Shown here piece by piece: positions 7,794-16,139 of a DNA stretch of 33,672 nucleotides (the first letter of the stretch is position 1; every line of letters begins with the position of its first letter). This DNA comes from Arsukibacterium tuosuense (GTDB lineage: Bacteria > Pseudomonadota > Gammaproteobacteria > Steroidobacterales > GCA-2729495), in assembly GCA_945872065.1 (NCBI GenBank), contig CAMBYH010000019.1:1-33672 (forward strand), read 5' to 3'. Under the pieces are notes generated by a model, which saw nothing but the letters and a program-made list of their open reading frames with translations, was not told the DNA's origin and ran no database searches. Position numbers and translations under genes: made by a program.

Positions 7794-9611
7794 GTGAGCG
7801 GTCTCATTCCCCAGGACTTCATTGACGACCTGGTCCAGCGCGCGGATATCGTCGAGGTTGTGGGCTCGCGGGTGCCGCTCACCAAGGCGGGGCGCGAGTA
7901 CAAGGCGCGCTGCCCGTTTCACTCGGAGAAGACCCCGTCCTTCTGGGTCAGCCCGCAGAAAGGTTTCTACCACTGCTTCGGCTGCGGCGCCCACGGTACG
8001 GCGCTCAGCTTTCTCATGGAGTACGAGCGCCTGGAGTTCCCGGTCGCCGTGGAGGAACTGGCCCGCAGCATTGGCCTGGAAGTCCCCCGCACCGACTCGG
8101 GGGAACGGGTGTCTGTGGAGCCGCTGTACAACGTTCTGGATAAGGCGGTGACTCTTTATCGCCAGGCACTCCGGGAAAACCCCACGGCAGTCGAGTACCT
8201 GAAGAAGCGCGGTCTCGATGGCGAGACAGCCCGGGAATTCGGCATCGGCTACGCACCACTCGCCTGGGACACACTCCTCACCGCGTGTGGCGCCAGCGAG
8301 GAGGATCGTCAGCAGCTACTCGGTGCAGGCCTGGTCATTCCGCGGGACACCGGCGGCTTCTACGACCGGTTCCGCGACCGGATCATGTTCCCCATCCGGG
8401 ATTCCCGCGGGCGCACCATCGCCTTCGGCGGTCGCATCATCGCCACGGGCGAGCCCAAGTACCTGAATTCGCCTGAAACACCGGTATTCCACAAGGGCCG
8501 GGAACTCTATGGCCTCTACGAGGCTCGCCGGGCGGAGCGCAAGCTGGAACGACTGCTCGTCGTCGAGGGTTACATGGATGTGGTCATGCTGGCCGCCCAC
8601 GGGATCCGCAACGCCGTGGCCACCCTGGGCACGGCGACGACCAGCGAGCACCTGCGACGGATCTTCAGCGTGGTCCCCGAGGTGGTTTTTTGCTTCGATG
8701 GCGACCGGGCAGGCAGGGAAGCCGCCTGGCGCGCGCTGCAGGTGAGCCTGCCGTCCCTGCATGACGGCCGGCAGATACGGTTTCTGCTGCTGCCGGATGG
8801 CGAAGACCCGGACTCCCTGGTGCGGCGGGAGGGTGCGGCGGCGTTCGGCGCACGGCTCACCGAGAGCATACCCCTGTCCGAGTTTCTCCTGGACTCGCTG
8901 AGCGCGGATGTGGACCTCCGCAGCCTGGATGGCAAAGCCCGCCTGGCAGCCCTGGCCAAGCCCCTGCTCAGCCAGTTGCCAGATGGCGTCTACCGGGAAT
9001 TGCTGACGACGGAGCTCGCCCGGCGGTTGGGTCTGCCGCGGGAGCGCCTGGACGGCCTGCTGGGAAACCCGGCTACCGGGTCTTCCGGCGCTGGCCCCGC
9101 AGCCCCAGCTCCGACTGCCCGACCGGACCGACCGGCCAGGCCGACCCGGCAGGCCACCGGCCACAACACTACCCGGGGCTCCTTGAGCCGGCAGGCCATA
9201 GCCCTGCTGCTGCACTACCCGGTAGTCGCCCACGAGGTAGCACTGCCCGATAACCTGGAGGGTTCCGGGCAACGGGGGGTCGAGCTCCTCCGGGAGTTGC
9301 ACGCCCTTGCCCTTAGCAGGCCTGACGTGACCCCGCCCCTGCTGCTGGAGCGCTTCCGGGACCGGCCAGAGCTGCCTCATCTGGCCCAGTTGCTCGCCGA
9401 AGAGCCGCTGGTGGGCCCGGAGGGAGCAGCGGCAGAGTTCCGGGGATGCCTCGGTCGACTGCTTTCGGCTGCAACGCAACAGGAACTGGCCACCCTCCTC
9501 CAGAAAGCGGGCCAGGAGGCACTTTCTGGCCCGGAGCGGGAACGCCTGGCAACGCTTCAGCGAACCGTCGTGGCAGGCACCGCGACGACCGGAACCGGAC
9601 GGGGGTCCTGA
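7794..9611 (+). CDS. dnaG: DNA primase
   Basis: Synthesises RNA primers for replication. The 605-residue protein starts with GTG at 7794; a strong TAAGGAGG lies at 7773-7780, with rather long spacing. The N-terminal CHC2 zinc finger uses C40, H43, C61 and C64 (CPFH...CFGC). The TOPRIM catalytic core has E258 in VVEGYMD and D302/D304 in CFDGDRAG. A Pro/Ala-rich linker (about residues 424-460) leads to the C-terminal helicase-interacting domain. It sits in the conserved rpsU-dnaG-rpoD order, 113 bases after yqeY. Confidence 0.97.
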   Translation: MSGLIPQDFIDDLVQRADIVEVVGSRVPLTKAGREYKARCPFHSEKTPSFWVSPQKGFYHCFGCGAHGTALSFLMEYERLEFPVAVEELARSIGLEVPRTDSGERVSVEPLYNVLDKAVTLYRQALRENPTAVEYLKKRGLDGETAREFGIGYAPLAWDTLLTACGASEEDRQQLLGAGLVIPRDTGGFYDRFRDRIMFPIRDSRGRTIAFGGRIIATGEPKYLNSPETPVFHKGRELYGLYEARRAERKLERLLVVEGYMDVVMLAAHGIRNAVATLGTATTSEHLRRIFSVVPEVVFCFDGDRAGREAAWRALQVSLPSLHDGRQIRFLLLPDGEDPDSLVRREGAAAFGARLTESIPLSEFLLDSLSADVDLRSLDGKARLAALAKPLLSQLPDGVYRELLTTELARRLGLPRERLDGLLGNPATGSSGAGPAAPAPTARPDRPARPTRQATGHNTTRGSLSRQAIALLLHYPVVAHEVALPDNLEGSGQRGVELLRELHALALSRPDVTPPLLLERFRDRPELPHLAQLLAEEPLVGPEGAAAEFRGCLGRLLSAATQQELATLLQKAGQEALSGPERERLATLQRTVVAGTATTGTGRGS

Positions 9612-9683
9612 AGTCCGGGATCCGAAGTGCCGATACACAGCCCCGCGGGCCAGCGCACCGGCATGCCAAGCGCCGCAATCTCC

Positions 9684-9713
9684 TTGGGGCCGCTGCAGAC
9701 CGTCCTGTACAAT
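9684..9713 (+). promoter_or_regulatory. Sigma-70 promoter upstream of rpoD
   Basis: TTGGGG (9684-9689) and TACAAT (9708-9713) are 18 bases apart in the dnaG-rpoD gap. This would allow rpoD transcription independent of rpsU and dnaG, as known in enterics. Confidence 0.55.
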
Positions 9714-9750
9714 GAAGGGCTTTTATTTAATCACTGCTGAGGGCTGACGA

Positions 9751-11598
<1,848 letters not shown>

Positions 11599-11603
11599 GC
11601 GCT

Positions 11604-11654
11604 GTAGGAGCGCCTTTAGGCGCGAAGCTTGGTCTTCGCGCCTAAAGGCGCTCC
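11604..11654. repeat. REP-type palindromic repeat pair (rpoD/EEP gene junction)
   Basis: A perfect 21-bp stem (11607-11627 with 11634-11654) and a six-base loop. The left arm begins TAGGAGCGCCTTTAGGCGCG. The element lies between two convergent genes, and the TAG inside the inverted arm (11642-11644) is the stop codon of the minus-strand gene. The structure could act as a bidirectional transcription barrier. Confidence 0.9.
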
Positions 11655-12622
11655 GACGACGAAAGCGCGAACTCGCACACCAGTGGCAGGTGATCAGAGC
11701 CAATCCGTGGCCCAACGGCAACGTTACGGACCAGCACCGGGCCGCTGAACAGACAGTGGTCGATGGGAATCCAGGCTGGCACGAGCCAGGCAGGCCAGGT
11801 GGCCGACGGACCGAAGGGCAGGCGCCCGTCCCTGAGACCTGCGTCACGCAGCAGATCCCGGAAGTAGGGTGAGTAGGGCGTGAGATTGAAGTCGCCCGCC
11901 ACGATCTTCGGCAGCGCGGGGTCTGCGGCGGTCAGGCGCTGCGCCAGCCGGCGCAGCTGGGTGTTCCGCTGGCGAGCCTGGGCCGGACTCGAGGGCGACG
12001 CCGGGTGCACGGCGTAAACCTCGGCCAGCCCTCCCGGCAGCTCAGCGACTACACGCAGGTGAGAGCTGACCTCATCACCGAGAGCCAGGTCCTCGACAGC
12101 CCGAAGGGGGTACTTCGAGTAGACCGCAATGCCCCAGGCGTTCCGCCGGGCCCGCAGGGCGAAGTACGGGTAAGTGCGGTCCAGGTCACTGAGCTTCTGC
12201 CGCCAGCGGGGTGTGAATTCGGAGAGTACGAGGAGGTCTGCCGACTGCGCAGCAAGGAAGGCGCGGGTCGCCGCTGGGTCCTTCAGGGCGTAGTAGAGAT
12301 TGGCGGCTATGAGCTTTATGGGGGCCTGGTTCGCCGTTGTGCCGGCCACTGGGGTGGCGGGGCGATTGACCAGCCCCGGCAGGTAGGGCGAGATCACCAG
12401 GAGGTTGGGAACCGCAGCTAGCAGCGCCAGGGCTGCCCAGCGGCGCCTCTGCAGACCAAGGCACAGTGCGGCGGCCAGCAGCAGGACCAGCAGGTACTGG
12501 ACCGGGAAGTGGGAGAAGAGCTCAAGGACCCAATTGCCCCGGGCACCCAGTGCGGCAACCGTCGCCAGTGTCGTCGCAAGCACGGCCAGAACGACAAGCT
12601 GCGCGTAGAGCCGGACTATCAT
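11642..12622 (-). CDS. Endonuclease/exonuclease/phosphatase family protein, membrane anchored
   Basis: 326 residues from the ATG at 12622. The N-terminus has three hydrophobic segments (about residues 5-25, 36-53 and 58-78), then an EEP hydrolase domain: IAANLYYA, DLLVLSEFTP (catalytic Glu), VHPASP, IVAGDFNLTPYSPYF (catalytic DFN) and IGSDHLPLVCEF (SDH). Such proteins hydrolyse phosphodiesters or phosphoesters; the substrate is unknown and the catalytic domain probably faces the periplasm. Its start codon overlaps that of the divergent gene in CATG (12620-12623). The reading frame is open further upstream to 12844, but that would cross the neighbouring gene. The last residues SERL and the stop are encoded by the REP element. 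Confidence 0.85.
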   Translation of the reverse strand: MIVRLYAQLVVLAVLATTLATVAALGARGNWVLELFSHFPVQYLLVLLLAAALCLGLQRRRWAALALLAAVPNLLVISPYLPGLVNRPATPVAGTTANQAPIKLIAANLYYALKDPAATRAFLAAQSADLLVLSEFTPRWRQKLSDLDRTYPYFALRARRNAWGIAVYSKYPLRAVEDLALGDEVSSHLRVVAELPGGLAEVYAVHPASPSSPAQARQRNTQLRRLAQRLTAADPALPKIVAGDFNLTPYSPYFRDLLRDAGLRDGRLPFGPSATWPAWLVPAWIPIDHCLFSGPVLVRNVAVGPRIGSDHLPLVCEFALSSSERL

Positions 12623-13298
12623 GGGCACTCTGGGTGAACCTAAGCGCAGCAGCATACTCCGTTGGCCAGGATGCCTGACCAGCCTCGCGCTTCGCCCTCT
12701 CCTGCTCGCGGGCCTGGCGCTGGCGGCTCTGCCGTCAGCAGTGTCCAGTAAAGAACCGGAACCACCGGACCCCGCTTCGGTGGCCCGCCAGACCGTCGCT
12801 GCCGCGCTCGGTATCGCCGCGACGGAGGCCAGCGTCATCAGCACCGAGTCCCGGGAGTTCGCGGATGGCAGCCTCGACTGTCCCCAGCCCGGTGCTGCCT
12901 ATGCCCAGGTCATCACGCCGGGGCACCGCGTCCTCGTGGAGGCCAACGGCCGCCGCTTTGACGTGCGGGTAGCCGGCACCGCGGGACGCATCTGCTATCG
13001 GCGCAAGCCGTCTCCAGAGCCCCAGGGCGATAGCAGCACCCGGCCGCTGGACAGGGGCGCAGCGGCCCAGGCGGATCTCGCCCTGCGCCTTGGCGTACTG
13101 CCCGAGACCATCACTATCATCGGCGTGCGCCGACTCGCGCCGGGCGCTGTGCTCTCGGGATGCGGCGAGGTGTGCGCCCGGGGTGCCCTGCCAGCCACGT
13201 GTGGCATGGCTGTGCAGCTGCGCGCGGCGGAACGGGACTTCAGCTATTACGCCCTTCCGGCAGCGCTGAGACCCTGCCCCGCGATCGCCTCCCGCTGA
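12621..13298 (+). CDS. Secreted protein with two tandem DGSLxCPxPG-type domains, unknown function
   Basis: 225 residues. An N-terminal signal peptide (hydrophobic core LALRPLLLAGLALAALPSAVS) is followed by a domain with the pattern ARQTVAAALGI...REFADGSLDCPQPGAAYAQVITPGHRVLVEA...RICYRR, seen in many uncharacterised secreted bacterial proteins. A second, degenerate copy follows at about residues 148-220 (AQADLALRLGVLPETITIIGVRRL...GCGEVC...YALPAALRPC). Eight cysteines, if secreted, suggest disulfides. The ATG at 12621 is the only start that keeps the signal peptide. Function is not assignable. Its stop abuts the stop of the convergent kinase-like gene. Confidence 0.75.
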   Translation: MGTLGEPKRSSILRWPGCLTSLALRPLLLAGLALAALPSAVSSKEPEPPDPASVARQTVAAALGIAATEASVISTESREFADGSLDCPQPGAAYAQVITPGHRVLVEANGRRFDVRVAGTAGRICYRRKPSPEPQGDSSTRPLDRGAAAQADLALRLGVLPETITIIGVRRLAPGAVLSGCGEVCARGALPATCGMAVQLRAAERDFSYYALPAALRPCPAIASR

Positions 13299-13982
13299 TT
13301 ACCGGGGCTGGTCTCTGCGGGCCTGGCGTCGCAGGCGCCAGGCCTTACGGACATGGCGGACCGTGACCTTGCGCCAGGCGCGACGGACGACCCGGGCAGC
13401 GTCCTCCAGGGCCGTGGGACGATAGTGCTGCTGGTCTTCCGGTGACAGGAGATCGTACCGCCGCCGGTACTTGAGCTTCACCCACGCGTTGAGGTCCATC
13501 CGGCAGGCCTGGCGGAACAGAAAGCGGTTCCAGAAGCTGCCGTCGGGGTTCCGGATTACGGCAGAGCCGAAATCCAGCAGGATTGGTGCGCCCTCAGGAC
13601 TGATCAGCAGGTTGCCCCGACGCTTGAGATCAGCATGCGCCACTCCCAGCGCGTGCAGGGCCAGGATCCGCTCCTTGAACTGCTGGAAGAACCGGTCCCT
13701 GTCCTTGAGCGCTGACGAGTTTTCCCGATAGGGCTCGCCGGCAACGAACTCCAGGGCGAGACTGCCGTCTGGCTGCAGACCGAAACAGCGAGGAATGCCG
13801 GGGAGACCTCCCACCCGCTCATAGGCGGCGAACTCCCGCCGGAGCATTGCCGACCGCACCACCCGGGCAATTCGTCCGCCCATGGCCTGCTTGATAACCC
13901 GGCGATCTGCACCGGCGCCCCGCAGGTAAACGGCACCCTGGTAGCCACGGCTCAGAAACTCTCCGGGAGCCGGATCCGGCAC
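13299..13982 (-). CDS. Protein/lipopolysaccharide kinase-like protein
   Basis: 227-residue protein kinase-fold protein. It shows a glycine-loop-like GYQGAVYL, the ATP-lysine VIKQA, the catalytic loop HADLKRRGNLL (HxDLxxxN) and LLDFGSAV (DFG). Compact kinases of this kind include RIO-like and LPS core Kdo/heptose kinases; the substrate here is unknown. The GTG at 13982 is chosen because it begins two bases after the upstream ICMT-like gene stops, so the two are likely co-translated. The C-terminal 40 residues are very basic (RRAWRKVTVRHVRKAWRLRR), suggesting contact with lipid headgroups or nucleic acid. Confidence 0.8.
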   Translation of the reverse strand: MPDPAPGEFLSRGYQGAVYLRGAGADRRVIKQAMGGRIARVVRSAMLRREFAAYERVGGLPGIPRCFGLQPDGSLALEFVAGEPYRENSSALKDRDRFFQQFKERILALHALGVAHADLKRRGNLLISPEGAPILLDFGSAVIRNPDGSFWNRFLFRQACRMDLNAWVKLKYRRRYDLLSPEDQQHYRPTALEDAARVVRRAWRKVTVRHVRKAWRLRRQARRDQPR

Positions 13983-13984
13983 GT

Positions 13985-14566
13985 CTAGACCCGCGTGCCG
14001 ATCCACCCGATGCAGATCAGCGTGAAGGCGATGACGATGGGCTCGGCGTTCTGCCGGACGGAGGTCATGAGGGACCAGCTGGCAGGACCCGTCGCCCAGC
14101 AGCGGCGGGGAATGACGGCGGGTACCGTCTGGCTCCACTGCTCCCAGGGGGCGCCGAAGATCCGATGCAGCTTGCGATCCTCGTACTCGATGGCCGTCGG
14201 GTAGTAAAACCACCAGAAGGCGCCTGCTGCCAGGATTGCCCACCACTGACCGCAGGCGAGCGTGAAGCCAATGAGGACTAGAAGATTGCCGGTGTAAAGG
14301 GGGTGACGAACGAGGGAGTACGGACCATCCGTGGCCAATTGCCGATTCTTGACGATGTAGCCGGAGGCATAGATGCGCACCAGGCACCCCAGCACGACGA
14401 TGAATGCACCGGCCATGAACAGGACGGGTGTGGGCCGGGAAAGCACGGCAAATAACGGCATCAGCGCCAGGCCGAGGCCCTGGCGCATCGCTTCCTGATG
14501 GCGCAACTCGCGCAGGAGGCCAGCCAGGCCGGACAGCGGGGGCAGGTCAGCAGTGCGTTTTGACAT
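13985..14566 (-). CDS. Isoprenylcysteine carboxyl methyltransferase-like membrane protein
   Basis: 193-residue integral membrane protein with four to five hydrophobic helices. It contains the ICMT/PEMT signature: GPYSLVRHPLYTGNLLVLIGF, then a C-terminal YEDRKLHRIFGAPWEQW, together forming the SAM-binding site in this family. Bacterial homologues methylate small hydrophobic or lipid substrates, generally unknown. It starts at ATG 14566 and is followed two bases later by the kinase-like gene. Confidence 0.85.
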   Translation of the reverse strand: MSKRTADLPPLSGLAGLLRELRHQEAMRQGLGLALMPLFAVLSRPTPVLFMAGAFIVVLGCLVRIYASGYIVKNRQLATDGPYSLVRHPLYTGNLLVLIGFTLACGQWWAILAAGAFWWFYYPTAIEYEDRKLHRIFGAPWEQWSQTVPAVIPRRCWATGPASWSLMTSVRQNAEPIVIAFTLICIGWIGTRV

Positions 14567-14630
14567 GGGGTGCAAGTGTAGTCCGGGCGTGGCCCCGGAG
14601 GCTATCGGCAGCGGGCCGCGGCCGGACTGC

Positions 14631-14636
14631 TAGAAT
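14631..14636 (+). promoter_or_regulatory. -10 box of the tRNA gene
   Basis: TAGAAT lies eight bases before the mature tRNA 5' end. The -35 hexamer is not recognisable. Confidence 0.4.
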
Positions 14637-14644
14637 TCGCTGGA

Positions 14645-14721
14645 GGGCCTGTAGCTCAATTGGTTAGAGCAGGAGACTCATAATCTCTTGGTTCCAGGTT
14701 CAAGTCCTGGCGGGCCCACCA
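14645..14721 (+). tRNA. tRNA with CAT anticodon, most likely tRNA-Ile2 (lysidine)
   Basis: A 77-base cloverleaf including encoded CCA: acceptor stem GGGCCTG/CGGGCCC with one G-U pair, D-arm GCTCAATTGGTTAGAGC, anticodon loop CTCATAA, T-arm CCAGG-TTCAAGT-CCTGG. The anticodon arm (GGAGACTCATAATCTCTTGG) matches the E. coli ileX pattern (GCGACTCATAATCGCTTGG) rather than elongator Met, and ileX also lies near rpoD in E. coli. If so, C34 would be converted to lysidine by TilS to read AUA. Elongator tRNA-Met is the alternative. Confidence 0.9.
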
Positions 14722-14757
14722 CCAATATTCAGCCGCGCGTTCTGGCGACAGGAAGCA

Positions 14758-14780
14758 CCCGCCGGCATTGCGCCGGCGGG
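14758..14780. terminator. GC-rich hairpin downstream of the tRNA
   Basis: CCCGCCGGC (14758-14766) pairs perfectly with GCCGGCGGG (14772-14780) around a five-base loop. It is followed by only two T residues, so it is a weak intrinsic terminator. It may also stop the minus-strand RRM gene transcript. Confidence 0.45.
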
Positions 14781-14851
14781 TTAGCGAAGATAGTCCCCCT
14801 CAGGAACCGGCAGCGAAGGAGCCGCCACCGGCTATTCAGCAGAGTATCTGT

Positions 14852-15367
14852 CTAGTAGCGCGGACCACCTCGACCGCCACCACCGCCGTCGCGGCCACCG
14901 CCGCCGCCACCGGGACCGCGATTGCCGCCACCACCGTCACGGCCACCGCCGCCACCGTAGCCGCCGCCACCACCGTCGCGGCCACCACCGCCGCCGTAGC
15001 CACCGCCGCCACCGTCGCGGCCACCGCCACCACCGTAGCCACCGCCACCACCGCCGCCGCCACCACCGCCGCCACCGTAGCCACCGCGACCGCGGCCACC
15101 ACCGCCGCCACCGCCGCCACCACCTTCGCGCTCACGGGCCTCGTTTACCCGCAGGGGCCGGCCTTCCATGTCCTGACCGTTCAGACGGGCGATCGCCGTC
15201 TGCGCGTCGGACTCGGGCATCTCGACGAAACAAAAGCCGCGAAACCTGCCGGTTTCGCGATCGTTAATCAGCCGCACGGCTTCGACGGTGCCGTGCTGTG
15301 AGAACAGCGTGCGGACCGATTCTTCATCAGCGGTATAGGGCAGATTGCCCACATAGATCCTGGTCAT
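14852..15367 (-). CDS. Glycine-rich RRM-type RNA-binding protein
   Basis: 171 residues. The N-terminal RRM has RNP2 IYVGNL (residues 4-9) and RNP1 RGFCFVEM (43-50). From about residue 80 the protein is almost pure glycine with Arg, Asp and Tyr, containing three copies of a 13-residue unit YGGGGGRDGGGGG and ending RGGPRY. Similar proteins in cyanobacteria and proteobacteria are cold-inducible and bind single-stranded RNA; RGG-rich tails promote nucleic acid binding and self-association. The repeat DNA generates long spurious frames on both strands. AAGGG about nine bases before the ATG supports the start. Confidence 0.92.
   Translation of the reverse strand: MTRIYVGNLPYTADEESVRTLFSQHGTVEAVRLINDRETGRFRGFCFVEMPESDAQTAIARLNGQDMEGRPLRVNEAREREGGGGGGGGGGRGRGGYGGGGGGGGGGGGGYGGGGGRDGGGGGYGGGGGRDGGGGGYGGGGGRDGGGGNRGPGGGGGGRDGGGGGRGGPRY
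14960..15090 (-). repeat. 39-bp in-frame tandem repeats in the RRM gene tail
   Basis: The Gly-rich tail is built from repeated GGN codons with a 13-codon unit recurring about three times, with a longer pure poly-Gly stretch beside it. The boundaries are approximate. Confidence 0.6.
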
Positions 15368-15388
15368 GACGGGTACCCTTACAATTTC

Positions 15389-15889
15389 TCAGTTGATGGA
15401 CAGCACGAAAACATCGAACGTCAGCGCCTTGCCCGCGAGCGGGTGGTTAAAGTCCAGCACCACCACGTCGGGACGTACTTCGGCAACCCGGATCGGGCCG
15501 TCGAATCCCTGCGCGCTCAGCAGTGTGCCCACCTTGCGCGAGTCCTCCGGGATCTTGTCGAGAGGGACTTCCTGTACCTTCTTGGGATCAACGGGCCCGT
15601 AGGCCTGATCCGGCGGAATCCTGACCTTCACCCGCTCCCGCGCGGCTTTGCCCTGCAGGGCGGCCTCGAGTCCGGAAATGATCTGCCCCTCGCCGGCCAC
15701 GAAGGCCAGTGGCGGGCCGCCCACGTTGCTCTGGACGGTGGAGCCATCATCGAGAGTCAGGGTGAACTCAACGTCCACCTTCTTGCCCTTCCCGATGACC
15801 GCCGTGGTGGACCCTGAGAGTGCAGCGACGGGGAGTCCGGCGACTGCGACCAGCAGCAGCGAGGCCATCAGGGCGCGAGCAGAACTCAC
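15389..15889 (-). CDS. Secreted FKBP-type peptidyl-prolyl cis-trans isomerase (SlyD-like)
   Basis: 166 residues. A signal peptide (SLLLVAVAGLPVAALSG) is followed by a SlyD-type FKBP domain: VDVEFTLTLDDGSTVQSN, PLAFVAGEGQIISGLEAALQGKAARERVKVRIPPDQAYGP, the insert-in-flap region and FNHPLAGKALTFDVFVLSI. Unlike cytoplasmic SlyD it has no His-rich metal tail, and it is predicted to be periplasmic, assisting folding there. A GTG at 15889 is the chosen start; ATG at 15868 would still leave a short signal peptide. It lies 21 bases downstream of the RRM gene in the same direction and may be co-transcribed with it. Confidence 0.88.
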   Translation of the reverse strand: MSSARALMASLLLVAVAGLPVAALSGSTTAVIGKGKKVDVEFTLTLDDGSTVQSNVGGPPLAFVAGEGQIISGLEAALQGKAARERVKVRIPPDQAYGPVDPKKVQEVPLDKIPEDSRKVGTLLSAQGFDGPIRVAEVRPDVVVLDFNHPLAGKALTFDVFVLSIN

Positions 15890-16084
15890 GTCGATGGTCC
15901 GATAGTCAGAAGGGAAAGGTCCACGGGAGGAATGAAAAATCGTTGGGAAGAGGTTCTATGGACCCAGAGGCTTCTATGCAGTGCGCGGGCTAATTGCGAC
16001 CCTTGGGTTTGACTCTAGCACGGGATTTCTGCCGATGCGATGGGCGGACCGGGATCACAAGGCAGTGCAAAAGACTCACGCTCA

Positions 16085-16105
16085 AGGCGGCTAGCCGCCT
16101 AGAAT
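16085..16105 (+). promoter_or_regulatory. 16-bp perfect palindrome abutting a -10 box before the permease
   Basis: AGGCGGCTAGCCGCCT (16085-16100) is a perfect palindrome whose last base begins TAGAAT (16100-16105), 34 bases upstream of the permease ATG. A palindrome in the promoter spacer is a plausible operator; no -35 box is evident. The rest of the 15890-16139 gap shows nothing else I can name. Confidence 0.4.
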
Positions 16106-16139
16106 GCGGGCAGACCGGGTTACAGGGCGGAGGGCATCG

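Noticed and set aside
8316-9638. 440-residue minus-strand frame opposite dnaG
   Set aside because: High-GC shadow frame; dnaG on the plus strand has every primase motif.
14758-14780. Hairpin after the tRNA as a strong rho-independent terminator
   Set aside because: The stem is perfect but only two T residues follow, so it is kept only as a weak terminator call.
14768-15301. Long plus-strand frame rich in Ala and Thr opposite the RRM gene
   Set aside because: It is the complement of the GGN repeat codons of the RRM gene tail; it has no plausible start signal or family resemblance.
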